Positions 6,873 to 14,006 of a DNA stretch of 16,593 bases are shown here, piece after piece. How positions within the stretch are numbered: the first letter of the stretch is position 1; each line of letters starts with the position of its first letter. Where the stretch lies: the NCBI GenBank assembly GCA_934792465.1, contig CAKVOK010000065.1:1-16593 (forward strand), written 5' to 3'. The notes below the pieces were generated by a model. That model was not told the DNA's origin. It was given only the letters and a program-made list of their open reading frames with translations, and made no database searches. A program made the translations under genes and the position numbers. This DNA is from an uncultured Clostridia bacterium. GTDB lineage: Bacteria; Bacillota; Clostridia; RUG12999.

Positions 6873-6901
6873 ATTATAGCGTAATTAATATTATATGTAT
6901 A
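6873..6901 (-). promoter_or_regulatory. Possible promoter for the GH109-like gene
   Basis: The minus strand has TATACA (6896-6901), 17 bp, and TATAAT (6873-6878). The -10 is perfect and the -35 is 4/6. Its -35 is overlapped by the palindrome at 6893-6908, as expected for a regulated promoter. Confidence 0.5.
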
Positions 6902-6908
6902 TACATAT
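6893..6908. promoter_or_regulatory. 16-bp perfect palindrome, candidate operator
   Basis: ATATGTATATACATAT is its own reverse complement. It covers the -35 of the minus-strand promoter and lies in the leader of the araC-type gene. AraC proteins usually prefer direct repeats, so it might bind another regulator or be a chance A/T palindrome. Confidence 0.4.
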
Positions 6909-6947
6909 TCGGATAATTTTTATATAAATTTAGATACGGTGATTGCT

Positions 6948-7751
6948 ATGACATACATAAATAAAATCGAAAATAAAATTGATAATATTCTTCGTGTTAC
7001 AGCGGTTTATTCGGCTTTTCACAACGTAAACGACCCGGATTTTTATTTTATAGGGGAAGCTCACGATTTTTGGGAGGTCGTTTATATAGCCGGAGGTAAG
7101 GCCGTTATTACGGCAGATTCGCGTATTTATAAACTTGAAAAGGGCGACGTTGTTTTTCATAAGCCTATGGAATTTCACAAGCTGGCTTCAAACAGCGGAG
7201 AAAAACTGGAAGTGGTGATTTTTTCGTTTGTTTCGACGGGCGATATGAGCTATTTCAACAACGGACTTTTTAAGGCCACGCCGGAACAGCAGAAACTCAT
7301 ACTCAGTATTCCGGAAATCTTGGAGAAAAGCGAGGAAAAACCGATATATGCACATTTGCTTGCCAATACAATAGAACGTTTTTTGATAGTTATGAGGCTA
7401 AACAGCAAGGTTATCAGCAAACCCGATGAAAGCAGGAGCGCAAAGGAATTTAAGAAAATTGTCAATCTGATGAACGAACATATATATGAAAACATAACGG
7501 TAGATGCGCTTGCGGATATGTGCAGTCTTTCGACGGCGAATATGAAAAAAATATTTAAAAAATACACCGGAATGGGCGTAATAAAATATTTCACGGGACT
7601 GAAAATAAATCTTGCCGCAAAAATGCTTGAACAGGGAACAAGCATAGTCGAAATCAGCAAAGCGCTTTCTTTTGATAATCAGAATTATTTCAGCACCGTA
7701 TTTAAACGTGAGATGGGGATAAGTCCCTCGGCATACAGAGAAAAAATTTAA
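6948..7751 (+). CDS. AraC-family transcriptional regulator with cupin domain
   Basis: 267 aa from the ATG at 6948, chosen because GGTGA (6938-6942) lies 5 nt upstream. A GTG at 6939 would add three residues but has no SD. The N-terminal half has a cupin-like sensor (HDFWEVVYIAGGKAVI, then LEKGDVVFHKPMEFHKL), which usually binds a sugar or other small ligand. The C-terminal about 100 residues hold two HTH motifs of the AraC/XylS type (VDALADMCSLSTANMKKIFK and IVEISKALSFDNQNYFSTVF), ending in GISPSAYR. It is a one-component regulator. The divergent GH109-like gene is the obvious target, and autoregulation is likely. Confidence 0.93.
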   Translation: MTYINKIENKIDNILRVTAVYSAFHNVNDPDFYFIGEAHDFWEVVYIAGGKAVITADSRIYKLEKGDVVFHKPMEFHKLASNSGEKLEVVIFSFVSTGDMSYFNNGLFKATPEQQKLILSIPEILEKSEEKPIYAHLLANTIERFLIVMRLNSKVISKPDESRSAKEFKKIVNLMNEHIYENITVDALADMCSLSTANMKKIFKKYTGMGVIKYFTGLKINLAAKMLEQGTSIVEISKALSFDNQNYFSTVFKREMGISPSAYREKI

Positions 7752-7779
7752 AAGGCGGCGGAAATTTTCGCCAAACCCC

Positions 7780-7808
7780 TTGCAAAAGCAAGAAAAATGT
7801 TATATAAT
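7780..7808 (+). promoter_or_regulatory. SigmaA promoter of the trmK-lgt-dnaD-dnaI run
   Basis: TTGCAA (7780-7785), 17-bp spacer, TATAAT (7803-7808), about 25 nt ahead of the trmK start. No terminator is seen downstream until the copA-copZ region, so it could drive a long polycistronic message. Confidence 0.85.
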
Positions 7809-7839
7809 ATACATAGCAAAAGAGTAGAGGAAGCGGATT

Positions 7840-8505
7840 ATGAAATTAACACCCCGACTTTCGGCAGTATGCGATTTTGTGGAACAAGGAAGCCGTATAG
7901 CTGATATAGGCACAGACCACGCATATATACCGATATATTTATCATTAAATAATATCATATCGTATGCGGCGGCATCGGATATAAACGAGGGCCCGCTGTC
8001 TGCGGCAAAGAAAAACATACAGGAAAACGGACTTAATATAAGAACCTGTCTTGCGCCAGGGAATACCGGTATCAGGGACAACGAAGCGGATACGCTGATA
8101 ATAGCCGGAATGGGCGGCGACCTTATTTCGGATATACTGAACGAACGTATACCGGAGGGCGTAGAGCATATAATACTTCAGCCGATGACGCATATTGAAG
8201 ACGCAAGAAAAGCACTTCATGCGCATTCGTTTGATATAAAAAACGAAAAGCTCGTTTTGGAAGACGACGGAAAAAAGAAAAGGTTATATACGGTTATAAA
8301 CGCAAAAAAAGGCAAATGCGAAAAATGGAGCGAATTTGAATATAAAATTTCGCCGCTGCTTGCCTGCGACCCGTTATTTGAATACCTTATAAACAGAGAA
8401 AAAACAAAGACGGAAAAAATATTGAAATCGGTTGCAAACAGCGAGAATACAGAGCAAAAAGAATATTTTGAAAAATATCTGGAATATCTGAACAAAGGAG
8501 AATAA
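7840..8505 (+). CDS. trmK: tRNA (adenine(22)-N1)-methyltransferase TrmK
   Basis: 221 aa, the normal size for the family. It is a class I SAM-dependent methyltransferase: motif I is ADIGTDHAYIP (D22 to P30) and the family-specific AGMGGD motif is at 89-94, with LQPM soon after. TrmK makes m1A at position 22 in the D-arm of tRNAs such as tRNA-Ser in Gram-positive bacteria, using S-adenosylmethionine in the cytoplasm. AGAGGAAG lies upstream of the ATG. The C-terminal third is a charged helical region (EKTKTEKILKS and onward), probably the tRNA-binding coiled coil. The NIF3-like partner gene often found next to trmK is absent. lgt starts 3 bp after its stop, with its SD inside trmK. Confidence 0.92.
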   Translation: MKLTPRLSAVCDFVEQGSRIADIGTDHAYIPIYLSLNNIISYAAASDINEGPLSAAKKNIQENGLNIRTCLAPGNTGIRDNEADTLIIAGMGGDLISDILNERIPEGVEHIILQPMTHIEDARKALHAHSFDIKNEKLVLEDDGKKKRLYTVINAKKGKCEKWSEFEYKISPLLACDPLFEYLINREKTKTEKILKSVANSENTEQKEYFEKYLEYLNKGE

Positions 8506-8508
8506 GTA

Positions 8509-9306
8509 ATGGAGATAAATAAAGTGGGCTTTCCGGGACTTGGTTTGTCATTTGAAATAAACAGAGTGGCATTTACTGTGTTCGGAAAGGATATATATTG
8601 GTACGGAATAATAATTGCCGCAGCACTGATATGCGCAATTGCATATGCAAGCTTTGAAGCCAAAAGGATGAAACTGCCGGAAGAAACAATTTCAGATGTT
8701 GTTCTTTTCGGCGTGCCTGCAGCAATCATAGGTGCACGTCTTTATTATGTTATTTTTTCATGGGACAGCTACAAGGGTGATTTCATGAAAATAATTGCCG
8801 TGTGGGAAGGCGGTCTTGCCGTATACGGCGGCGTCATAGCCGGTGTTTTGACAGGATTTATCTATTGCAGAATAAAGAAAATAAGCTTTACGGAGGTTGC
8901 GGACTGCGTAAGCATACCGTTCCTCATAGGTCAGTGTATAGGCAGATGGGGGAACTTCGTTAATGTCGAAGCATACGGAACGCAAACCTCGCTTCCGTGG
9001 AGAATGCAGATAGAAGAAGCCGGAAAAACGATATGCGTTCACCCGACGTTTTTGTATGAATCTCTTTGGAATCTCGCAGGAATTATTCTGCTTTCAAACC
9101 TGAGAAAGAAAAAGCCGTTTTCGGGTTTTGTATTTTTGATGTATTTAATATGGTACGGAATCGGCAGAACCTTTATAGAAGGACTGCGCACGGACAGCCT
9201 TATGTTGGGAAATCTGCGGATTTCGCAGCTTGCATCGATTATCATTGCGGTTGCTTCCGCAGTAATAATATTTGTAAAGATTAATAAAATAAAGAATGAG
9301 GAATAG
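8509..9306 (+). CDS. lgt: Prolipoprotein diacylglyceryl transferase
   Basis: 265 aa integral membrane enzyme. It moves a diacylglyceryl group from phosphatidylglycerol to the lipobox cysteine of prolipoproteins. The Lgt signature is complete: GQCIGRWGNFVNVEAYG, with Arg146 and Glu154, and is preceded by WEGGLAVYGGVIAG and followed by HPTFLYES. About seven hydrophobic segments are visible, starting near residues 27-47 and ending near 240-258. The SD AAAGGAG lies in the end of trmK, so the two genes are translationally linked. The stop is 7 bp before the chosen start of the DnaD gene. Confidence 0.96.
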   Translation: MEINKVGFPGLGLSFEINRVAFTVFGKDIYWYGIIIAAALICAIAYASFEAKRMKLPEETISDVVLFGVPAAIIGARLYYVIFSWDSYKGDFMKIIAVWEGGLAVYGGVIAGVLTGFIYCRIKKISFTEVADCVSIPFLIGQCIGRWGNFVNVEAYGTQTSLPWRMQIEEAGKTICVHPTFLYESLWNLAGIILLSNLRKKKPFSGFVFLMYLIWYGIGRTFIEGLRTDSLMLGNLRISQLASIIIAVASAVIIFVKINKIKNEE

Positions 9307-9313
9307 TATACAT

Positions 9314-10297
9314 ATGTTTTCAAAAGTAAAATCAAGCTCCGGAAAGAGTACAATGCTGTCGGCGGCTTTTATTGAAAAATTTATGCCGAATGCGGACGGA
9401 AACTTTGTTAAAGTATATATAACGGGATTGTATAATTGCGAAAATTCGGTAAGTATGACAAATGCCGAGATAGCAAACAGTCTTATGCTTTTGGAATCGG
9501 ACGTTATCCGTGCATGGAAATATTGGGAAAGCATGGGAGCGGTCAAGATAGAAGAAAAAAACGGCGAGATTCACAACATCGTATTTCTCGACCTTGATAC
9601 GCCGGTTCAAAAAGTAAATATAGAAACAAAACCGGTCTATACAATAGACGAAGTAACGAAAAAAATCAATAATGAAAATTATCTCAAAGATGTGTATAAA
9701 ATGGCGGAGAGAATTTTGGAAAAACCGCTCAGCACAAACGATATGCTTATAATATACAGCCTGTACGACTACTACAGAATGCCGCTTGATGTAATACCGC
9801 TTCTGCTGGAATATTGCATGAACAACGGCAAAAAATCCATGAGGGCTATAGAGCGTGTGGCGCAAAACTGGACGGATAACGAGATAAATTCGCATAAACG
9901 TGCGGAAGAATATCTCAAATATCTTGAAGAAGTGAACAGTAAGTCGGCAAAGCTGAAGCGTATGCTCGGCATAAATTCGAGGAATTTTACGGCGACGGAG
10001 AAAAAATTTGTGAATCTTTGGCTGTTCCAGCTAAAGATAAGCTGCAATCTTGTGGCATATGCGGCGGATCTCACAGTCAATTCGACGGGAAAAATGTCTT
10101 TTGCCTATATGAATAAGATTTTGCAGGATTGGCACGGAAAGGGAATAAAAACCACGAACGAAGCGGCAAAATACAGGAATCAATATAAAAAATCCGCACC
10201 GCCGCAGGGAAATACAAAACCGACAAAGTTTACCAATTTTTCACAGCCGGATTTTGACTACGATGCATTGGAAAAACGTGCGCTCGGCAAGAAATGA
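9314..10297 (+). CDS. DnaD-domain replication protein
   Basis: 327 aa from the ATG at 9314, which has GAGGA about 10 nt upstream. An in-frame ATG at 9296 would overlap lgt and has no SD. The N-terminal winged-helix part (FIEKFMPNADGNFVKVYITGLY and MTNAEIANSLMLLESDVIRAWKYWESMGAVK) matches the DnaD/DnaB-like replication initiation fold. Two DnaD C-terminal domains follow (about 135-195 and 225-285), ending in the conserved Y..Y motif (EAAKYRNQY). DnaD helps load the helicase at origins in Firmicutes. The downstream gene is the helicase loader, which supports this role. Which DnaD paralogue it is cannot be decided. Confidence 0.88.
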   Translation: MFSKVKSSSGKSTMLSAAFIEKFMPNADGNFVKVYITGLYNCENSVSMTNAEIANSLMLLESDVIRAWKYWESMGAVKIEEKNGEIHNIVFLDLDTPVQKVNIETKPVYTIDEVTKKINNENYLKDVYKMAERILEKPLSTNDMLIIYSLYDYYRMPLDVIPLLLEYCMNNGKKSMRAIERVAQNWTDNEINSHKRAEEYLKYLEEVNSKSAKLKRMLGINSRNFTATEKKFVNLWLFQLKISCNLVAYAADLTVNSTGKMSFAYMNKILQDWHGKGIKTTNEAAKYRNQYKKSAPPQGNTKPTKFTNFSQPDFDYDALEKRALGKK

Positions 10298-10307
10298 GGA
10301 ATTATAG

Positions 10308-11282
10308 ATGAATTACGATAAAGACGTATACGAGAAAGCGGCTTCCGTTCTTAACAGGCGCAGACTTTTTGCGGCGGAAGAACGTGACAGACGCCGAAAT
10401 GAAATATATGAGAAATTTCCGGAATATAAAGAGGCGGACGACGGATTGAGCGAAGCGGGCATAATGCTTGCAAGATATGCACTGAACGGTGCGGACGGTG
10501 AAGAGCTTGATAAGCTGAAAGCGAATATGAAAATATTTTCCGAAATAAAAAAGAAAACGCTGTGCAATGCGGGTTATCCCGAAAATTATATTGAAGACGT
10601 ATATTCATGCGCAAAATGCCGCGATACGGGATATATAAACGGTGAAATGTGCGAATGTATGCGTGAAGAGCTTAATAAAACGGCGGCAGATATGTCCAAT
10701 ATATCGGAAATACTGTCGAAAGTTCGGTTCGATGAATTTGATATAAGCTACTATCCCGATGTGACTGACGAAAACGGAAACAATCCGAGAAAAATAATAA
10801 TGAATATTTTGAATGCTGCGGTAAACTTTATGGATAATTTTGAAAGCAAAAACACGAAAAGCATGCTCTTTTACGGCAGCACGGGGCTTGGCAAAACGTT
10901 TCTGAGTACAGCGATAGCAAACAGCCTTTCAAAAAGCGGAAAAACGGTCATGTACTACAGCGCAAAGGATTTGCTGAGAATGATAACCGACAACGAATTT
11001 TCACGTGACTACGAAAGGAGAAACGAATGCACCCGTGCATACACCTGCGATTTGCTGATAATCGACGATTTGGGGAGCGAGCATATAACATCAAATTCGG
11101 TTGCTTCGCTGTTTGATATATTGAATACAAGAATGATTAATTCAAAGCATATGATAATAAATACAAATCTTAATATGAAAGAGCTTAACGATGTGTATTC
11201 CGCACGTATTTTGTCAAGATTTACGGAATTTAAAATATTTAAATTTATAGGTAACGATATAAGATACTTGAAAGGAGAATAG
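10308..11282 (+). CDS. DnaI/DnaC-like helicase loader ATPase
   Basis: 324 aa. The SD GAGGAATT precedes the ATG, 11 bp after the DnaD gene. An N-terminal helical region is followed by a CxxC...CxC zinc site (C101, C104, C115, C117), as in DnaI-type loaders. The AAA+ domain has Walker A GSTGLGKT (190-197) and Walker B LLIIDDLG (D253, D254), with a sensor-like INTNLN and SARILSRF arginine-finger segment near the end. The protein binds ATP and probably hands the replicative helicase to single-stranded DNA. Adjacent DnaD and loader genes form a primosome pair. A transposon IstB protein is excluded by the zinc site and the neighbourhood. Confidence 0.9.
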   Translation: MNYDKDVYEKAASVLNRRRLFAAEERDRRRNEIYEKFPEYKEADDGLSEAGIMLARYALNGADGEELDKLKANMKIFSEIKKKTLCNAGYPENYIEDVYSCAKCRDTGYINGEMCECMREELNKTAADMSNISEILSKVRFDEFDISYYPDVTDENGNNPRKIIMNILNAAVNFMDNFESKNTKSMLFYGSTGLGKTFLSTAIANSLSKSGKTVMYYSAKDLLRMITDNEFSRDYERRNECTRAYTCDLLIIDDLGSEHITSNSVASLFDILNTRMINSKHMIINTNLNMKELNDVYSARILSRFTEFKIFKFIGNDIRYLKGE

Positions 11283-11329
11283 TATCGGTTATTTGGGGAA
11301 AATTATTCCTGACATAGGGAGGCATATAC

Positions 11330-13546
11330 ATGAGAGAAAAATTTACTGTTGAAGGAATGAGCTGCTCGGCGTGCAGTGCCGCTGTTGAAAAAGCGGTGAA
11401 ACGTCTTGACGGAATAAAATCTGCCGATGTGAATTTGCTGGCAAAGAGTATGGTTTGCACTTTCGATGAAAAAACCGTAACCGTACAGGACATTGAAAAT
11501 GCCGTAAAAAAGGCGGGATTCAGTGCACGTGCCATGCAGGAAAAAGCGGAGGAACGACCGCAAAAGGAAAACATTAAACTCAGACTGATTTTGTCTATAG
11601 TATTTCTGGCAATACTTATGTACATTTCCATGGGGCATATGCTGCATTTTCCGTTTACAAGTTATTTCATGAAACATGAAAATGCAATAGCCTTTGTATT
11701 TACGCAGTTTCTTTTGACACTGCCGATTCTGTATCTGAACCGCAAATTTTATATTCAGGGGTTCAAGGCATTGAAAAATAAATCTCCGAATATGGATAGC
11801 CTTGTTGCGGTCGGTTCGCTGGCTGCCGTTGTGTACGGAATATTCGCAATATATATGATAGGTGCGGCATTGGGCAGAGGAAATATGGAAACCGTTCATA
11901 AATATATGTCAAACGTATATTTTGAATCCGCAGCTATGATACTTACGCTCGTAACCGTCGGCAAATATATTGAAGAACGAGCGAAAAACAAAACCAATTC
12001 GGCGGTAAAGCATCTGATGGATATGTCGCCGAAACAGGCGGTGCGCCTTGAAAACGGGGAAGAAACCGTGATTCCGGCTTCACAGATTAAAAAAGGCGAT
12101 ATTCTCGTAATACGTCCGGGCGAACAAATTCCGGTGGACGGAGTTGTCACACAAGGCGAAAGCAGCGTTAATGAAGCAGCACTGACGGGAGAAAGTATGC
12201 CGGTGAATAAGAAAATCGGCGACAATCTTATGTCAGCTTCTATAAATATAAACGGAAGTATGCAGATGCGTGCCGAAAAAGTAGGGGAGGAAACCACTTT
12301 TTCAAAGATAGTCCGACTTGTGGAAGAAGCTTCGGCTTCAAAGGCACCTATCGCACGTCTTGCGGATAAGGTAAGCGGAATATTTGTTCCTGTCGTTATG
12401 TCGCTTGCGGCATTAACGTTTATTATATGGCTGATACTCGGAAAATCCGTTGAATTTGCGTTAGGCTGCGGAATTTCCGTGCTTGTAATATCGTGCCCTT
12501 GCGCATTGGGTCTGGCAACGCCCGTAGCTATAATGGTTGCAATGGGAAAAAGCGCATCAAACGGAATTTTGATAAAGTCCGCTCAATCGCTCGAAACGCT
12601 GTGCAATGCAAAAACAGTGGTGTTTGATAAGACGGGAACCATAACAGAGGGAAAACCGTCTGTGACGGATATTATTCCTATAAATGTTTCCGAGGAAGAA
12701 CTTGTTATTACGGCAGCATCTGCAGAATTGCTCAGCGAACACCCGCTTGCAGGTGCGGTATGCGAATATGCCGTCGGCAAAGAATTAAAAAAAGCGGATA
12801 ACTTTACCGCAGTTTTCGGAAAAGGAATAAGCGCAGAGATAGACGGAAAAAATATTTTGGCAGGCAATGCCGAATTTATGACCGAAAAAAATGTTGATAC
12901 ATCCGGATATGCCGAAAAGGCAAAACAATTGGCGGAGGAAGGCAAAACGGTTTTGTATTTTGCTTCTGGTAATGCGATTATAGGGCTTATTGCCGTTGCG
13001 GATAAGATAAAAGGCGGCAGTGCGGAAGCTATATCAGAGCTGAAAGCAAGAAATGTAGAGGTAATTATGCTGACAGGTGATAATGCGGTTACGGCAGAGG
13101 CAATACGTGAAAAACTGAAAATTGAAAAGGTTATTTCGGGAGTTTTGCCGGAAAACAAAGAACAGGTCGTATCGGAACTGAAAAAGGACGGCGTTGTTGC
13201 TATGGTGGGCGACGGAATAAACGATTCGCCGGCACTTATGTCCGCCGACGTCGGTATAGCCGTTAAAAGCGGAAGCGATATAGCGATTGACTGTGCGGAT
13301 ATAGTATTAATGAAAAACGATATACGTGACGTTGTTTCGGCAATAGATTTCAGCAAACGTGTAATTAAAAATATTAAAGAAAATCTGTTTTGGGCATTTT
13401 TCTACAATACGATAGGTATACCGCTGGCAGCAGGTGTGCTGTTCCCGGCGTTTAACATATTGCTGAATCCGATGATTGCATCGGCGGCAATGAGCTTAAG
13501 TTCGCTGTTTGTTGTTACAAATGCATTGAGATTGTATAGAAATTAA
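11330..13546 (+). CDS. copA: Copper-exporting P-type ATPase CopA
   Basis: 738 aa, SD GGGAGG (11317-11322). One N-terminal heavy-metal-associated domain carries GMSCSAC (C12, C15). The P1B ATPase core shows TGE (286-288) in the actuator domain, CPC (389-391) in the membrane metal site, DKTGT with the phosphorylated Asp433, HP (471-472) in the nucleotide domain and GDGIND (627-632). YN in the seventh membrane segment and MSLSS in the eighth mark the Cu(I) subtype. It pumps Cu(I) out of the cytoplasm using ATP. It follows the helicase-loader gene by 47 bp with no clear terminator or promoter between, and is separated from copZ by a structured gap. No CsoR or CopY regulator is in the window. Confidence 0.96.
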   Translation: MREKFTVEGMSCSACSAAVEKAVKRLDGIKSADVNLLAKSMVCTFDEKTVTVQDIENAVKKAGFSARAMQEKAEERPQKENIKLRLILSIVFLAILMYISMGHMLHFPFTSYFMKHENAIAFVFTQFLLTLPILYLNRKFYIQGFKALKNKSPNMDSLVAVGSLAAVVYGIFAIYMIGAALGRGNMETVHKYMSNVYFESAAMILTLVTVGKYIEERAKNKTNSAVKHLMDMSPKQAVRLENGEETVIPASQIKKGDILVIRPGEQIPVDGVVTQGESSVNEAALTGESMPVNKKIGDNLMSASININGSMQMRAEKVGEETTFSKIVRLVEEASASKAPIARLADKVSGIFVPVVMSLAALTFIIWLILGKSVEFALGCGISVLVISCPCALGLATPVAIMVAMGKSASNGILIKSAQSLETLCNAKTVVFDKTGTITEGKPSVTDIIPINVSEEELVITAASAELLSEHPLAGAVCEYAVGKELKKADNFTAVFGKGISAEIDGKNILAGNAEFMTEKNVDTSGYAEKAKQLAEEGKTVLYFASGNAIIGLIAVADKIKGGSAEAISELKARNVEVIMLTGDNAVTAEAIREKLKIEKVISGVLPENKEQVVSELKKDGVVAMVGDGINDSPALMSADVGIAVKSGSDIAIDCADIVLMKNDIRDVVSAIDFSKRVIKNIKENLFWAFFYNTIGIPLAAGVLFPAFNILLNPMIASAAMSLSSLFVVTNALRLYRN

Positions 13547-13559
13547 ATAAAGAAAGGGA

Positions 13560-13585
13560 GATTAACGTGAAAAATCACGTTAATC
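13560..13585 (+). promoter_or_regulatory. Hairpin after copA (no T run)
   Basis: GATTAACGTGA (13560-13570) and its exact complement TCACGTTAATC (13575-13585) form an 11-bp stem with an AAAA loop. No T run follows, so it is not a standard terminator. The stem contains the GTG of a possible 9-codon leader (13567-13596). It could stabilise the copA mRNA end. Confidence 0.6.
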
Positions 13586-13596
13586 AAAATAAATAG
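13567..13596 (+). CDS. Possible 9-aa leader peptide between copA and copZ
   Basis: GTG at 13567 stands 6 nt after AAAGGGAG (13553-13560) and opens a frame reading MKNHVNQNK, ending in TAG at 13594-13596. The SD and spacing are as good as those of real genes, but the start and much of the frame lie inside the hairpin at 13560-13585. Very short frames with an SD arise by chance. It is kept as a candidate only because of the surrounding structure. Confidence 0.25.
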   Translation: MKNHVNQNK

Positions 13597-13639
13597 CACC
13601 GCCGAACAGTCGTCGCTAACGCTCGACACGGCGATGTGC
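13596..13639. repeat. GC-rich imperfect hairpin element
   Basis: GCACCGCCG (13596-13604) pairs with CGGCG-AT-GTGC (13629-13639, two-base bulge), with an inner GTCG/CGAC pair (13609-13612 / 13624-13627). Its composition is much more GC-rich than the rest of the gap, which suggests a short inserted repeat or a structured RNA piece. Confidence 0.45.
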
Positions 13640-13640
13640 A

Positions 13641-13728
13641 ATAATAATCTCCTTATTCCTTCCCTGCATAGGAGATTTACATTATATTATTTTATGTCGA
13701 TGCAGGGCGGCGGAATGGAGATTATTAT
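13641..13728 (+). promoter_or_regulatory. Long hairpin covering the copZ SD and start codon
   Basis: A 12-bp outer stem pairs 13641-13652 with 13717-13728, which includes GGAG (the copZ SD) and the AT of the copZ ATG. A 5-bp stem (13655-13659 / 13712-13716) and an 8-bp stem (13662-13669 / 13700-13707) continue it, leaving a 30-nt loop. An 8-bp alternative pairs AATCTCCT (13646-13653) with AGGAGATT (13670-13677) and would free the SD. This is what a translational switch would look like. A MITE-like fossil is the other possibility. Confidence 0.55.
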
Positions 13729-13930
13729 GAAAAAGAAAATTGAAGTAGGCGGCATGAGCTGCGGTCATTGCGTTATGAGAATAGAGAACGCACTGAAAGA
13801 AAACGGAATAAACGGAGCGGAGGTAAAGGTAGGCGAAGTTGTTGCGGATTTCGGCGGAATGTCCGATGCGGATATTAAGGAAATAATAGAATCGCTCGGA
13901 TTTGACGTTATATCTGTTTCAAATATATAA
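13727..13930 (+). CDS. copZ: CopZ-like copper chaperone (heavy-metal-associated domain)
   Basis: 67 aa. The start ATG at 13727 has GGAG 6 nt upstream and gives a protein of normal CopZ size. The frame is open upstream to 13634, but that extension would translate the hairpin and adds 31 residues with no likeness to the family. The whole protein is one ferredoxin-like HMA domain with GMSCGHC (C12, C15) binding Cu(I). It probably delivers copper to the CopA N-terminal domain for export. It is followed by a strong hairpin. Expression is probably tied to copA, and may be limited by the hairpin over its SD. Confidence 0.9.
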   Translation: MKKKIEVGGMSCGHCVMRIENALKENGINGAEVKVGEVVADFGGMSDADIKEIIESLGFDVISVSNI

Positions 13931-13940
13931 AATAAGCCCG

Positions 13941-13972
13941 AAACTACCGTCCGTGCAGACGGACGGTAGTTT
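13941..13972 (+). terminator. Terminator-like hairpin after copZ
   Basis: AAACTACCGTCCGT (13941-13954) and its exact complement (13959-13972) make a 14-bp stem with a GCAG loop. The T tract after it is weak (TTT then CCGAAATTTTC), so termination may be partial. Confidence 0.7.
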
Positions 13973-14006
13973 CCGAAATTTTCAGAAAGGATTACGGTGA
14001 TTGGAT

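Noticed and set aside
7757..7772. GGCGGAAATTTTCGCC palindrome after the AraC gene as a terminator
   Set aside because: Short stem with a wobble pair and no T run. It may be a weak terminator, but the evidence is too thin to list.
12583..13356. 257-codon minus-strand open frame inside copA
   Set aside because: It is antisense to conserved P-type ATPase motifs, has Ser/Ala-rich translation typical of a shadow frame, and no SD of its own.
13634..13726. N-terminal extension of CopZ
   Set aside because: It would translate the structured leader. The family size and the SD fit the start at 13727.
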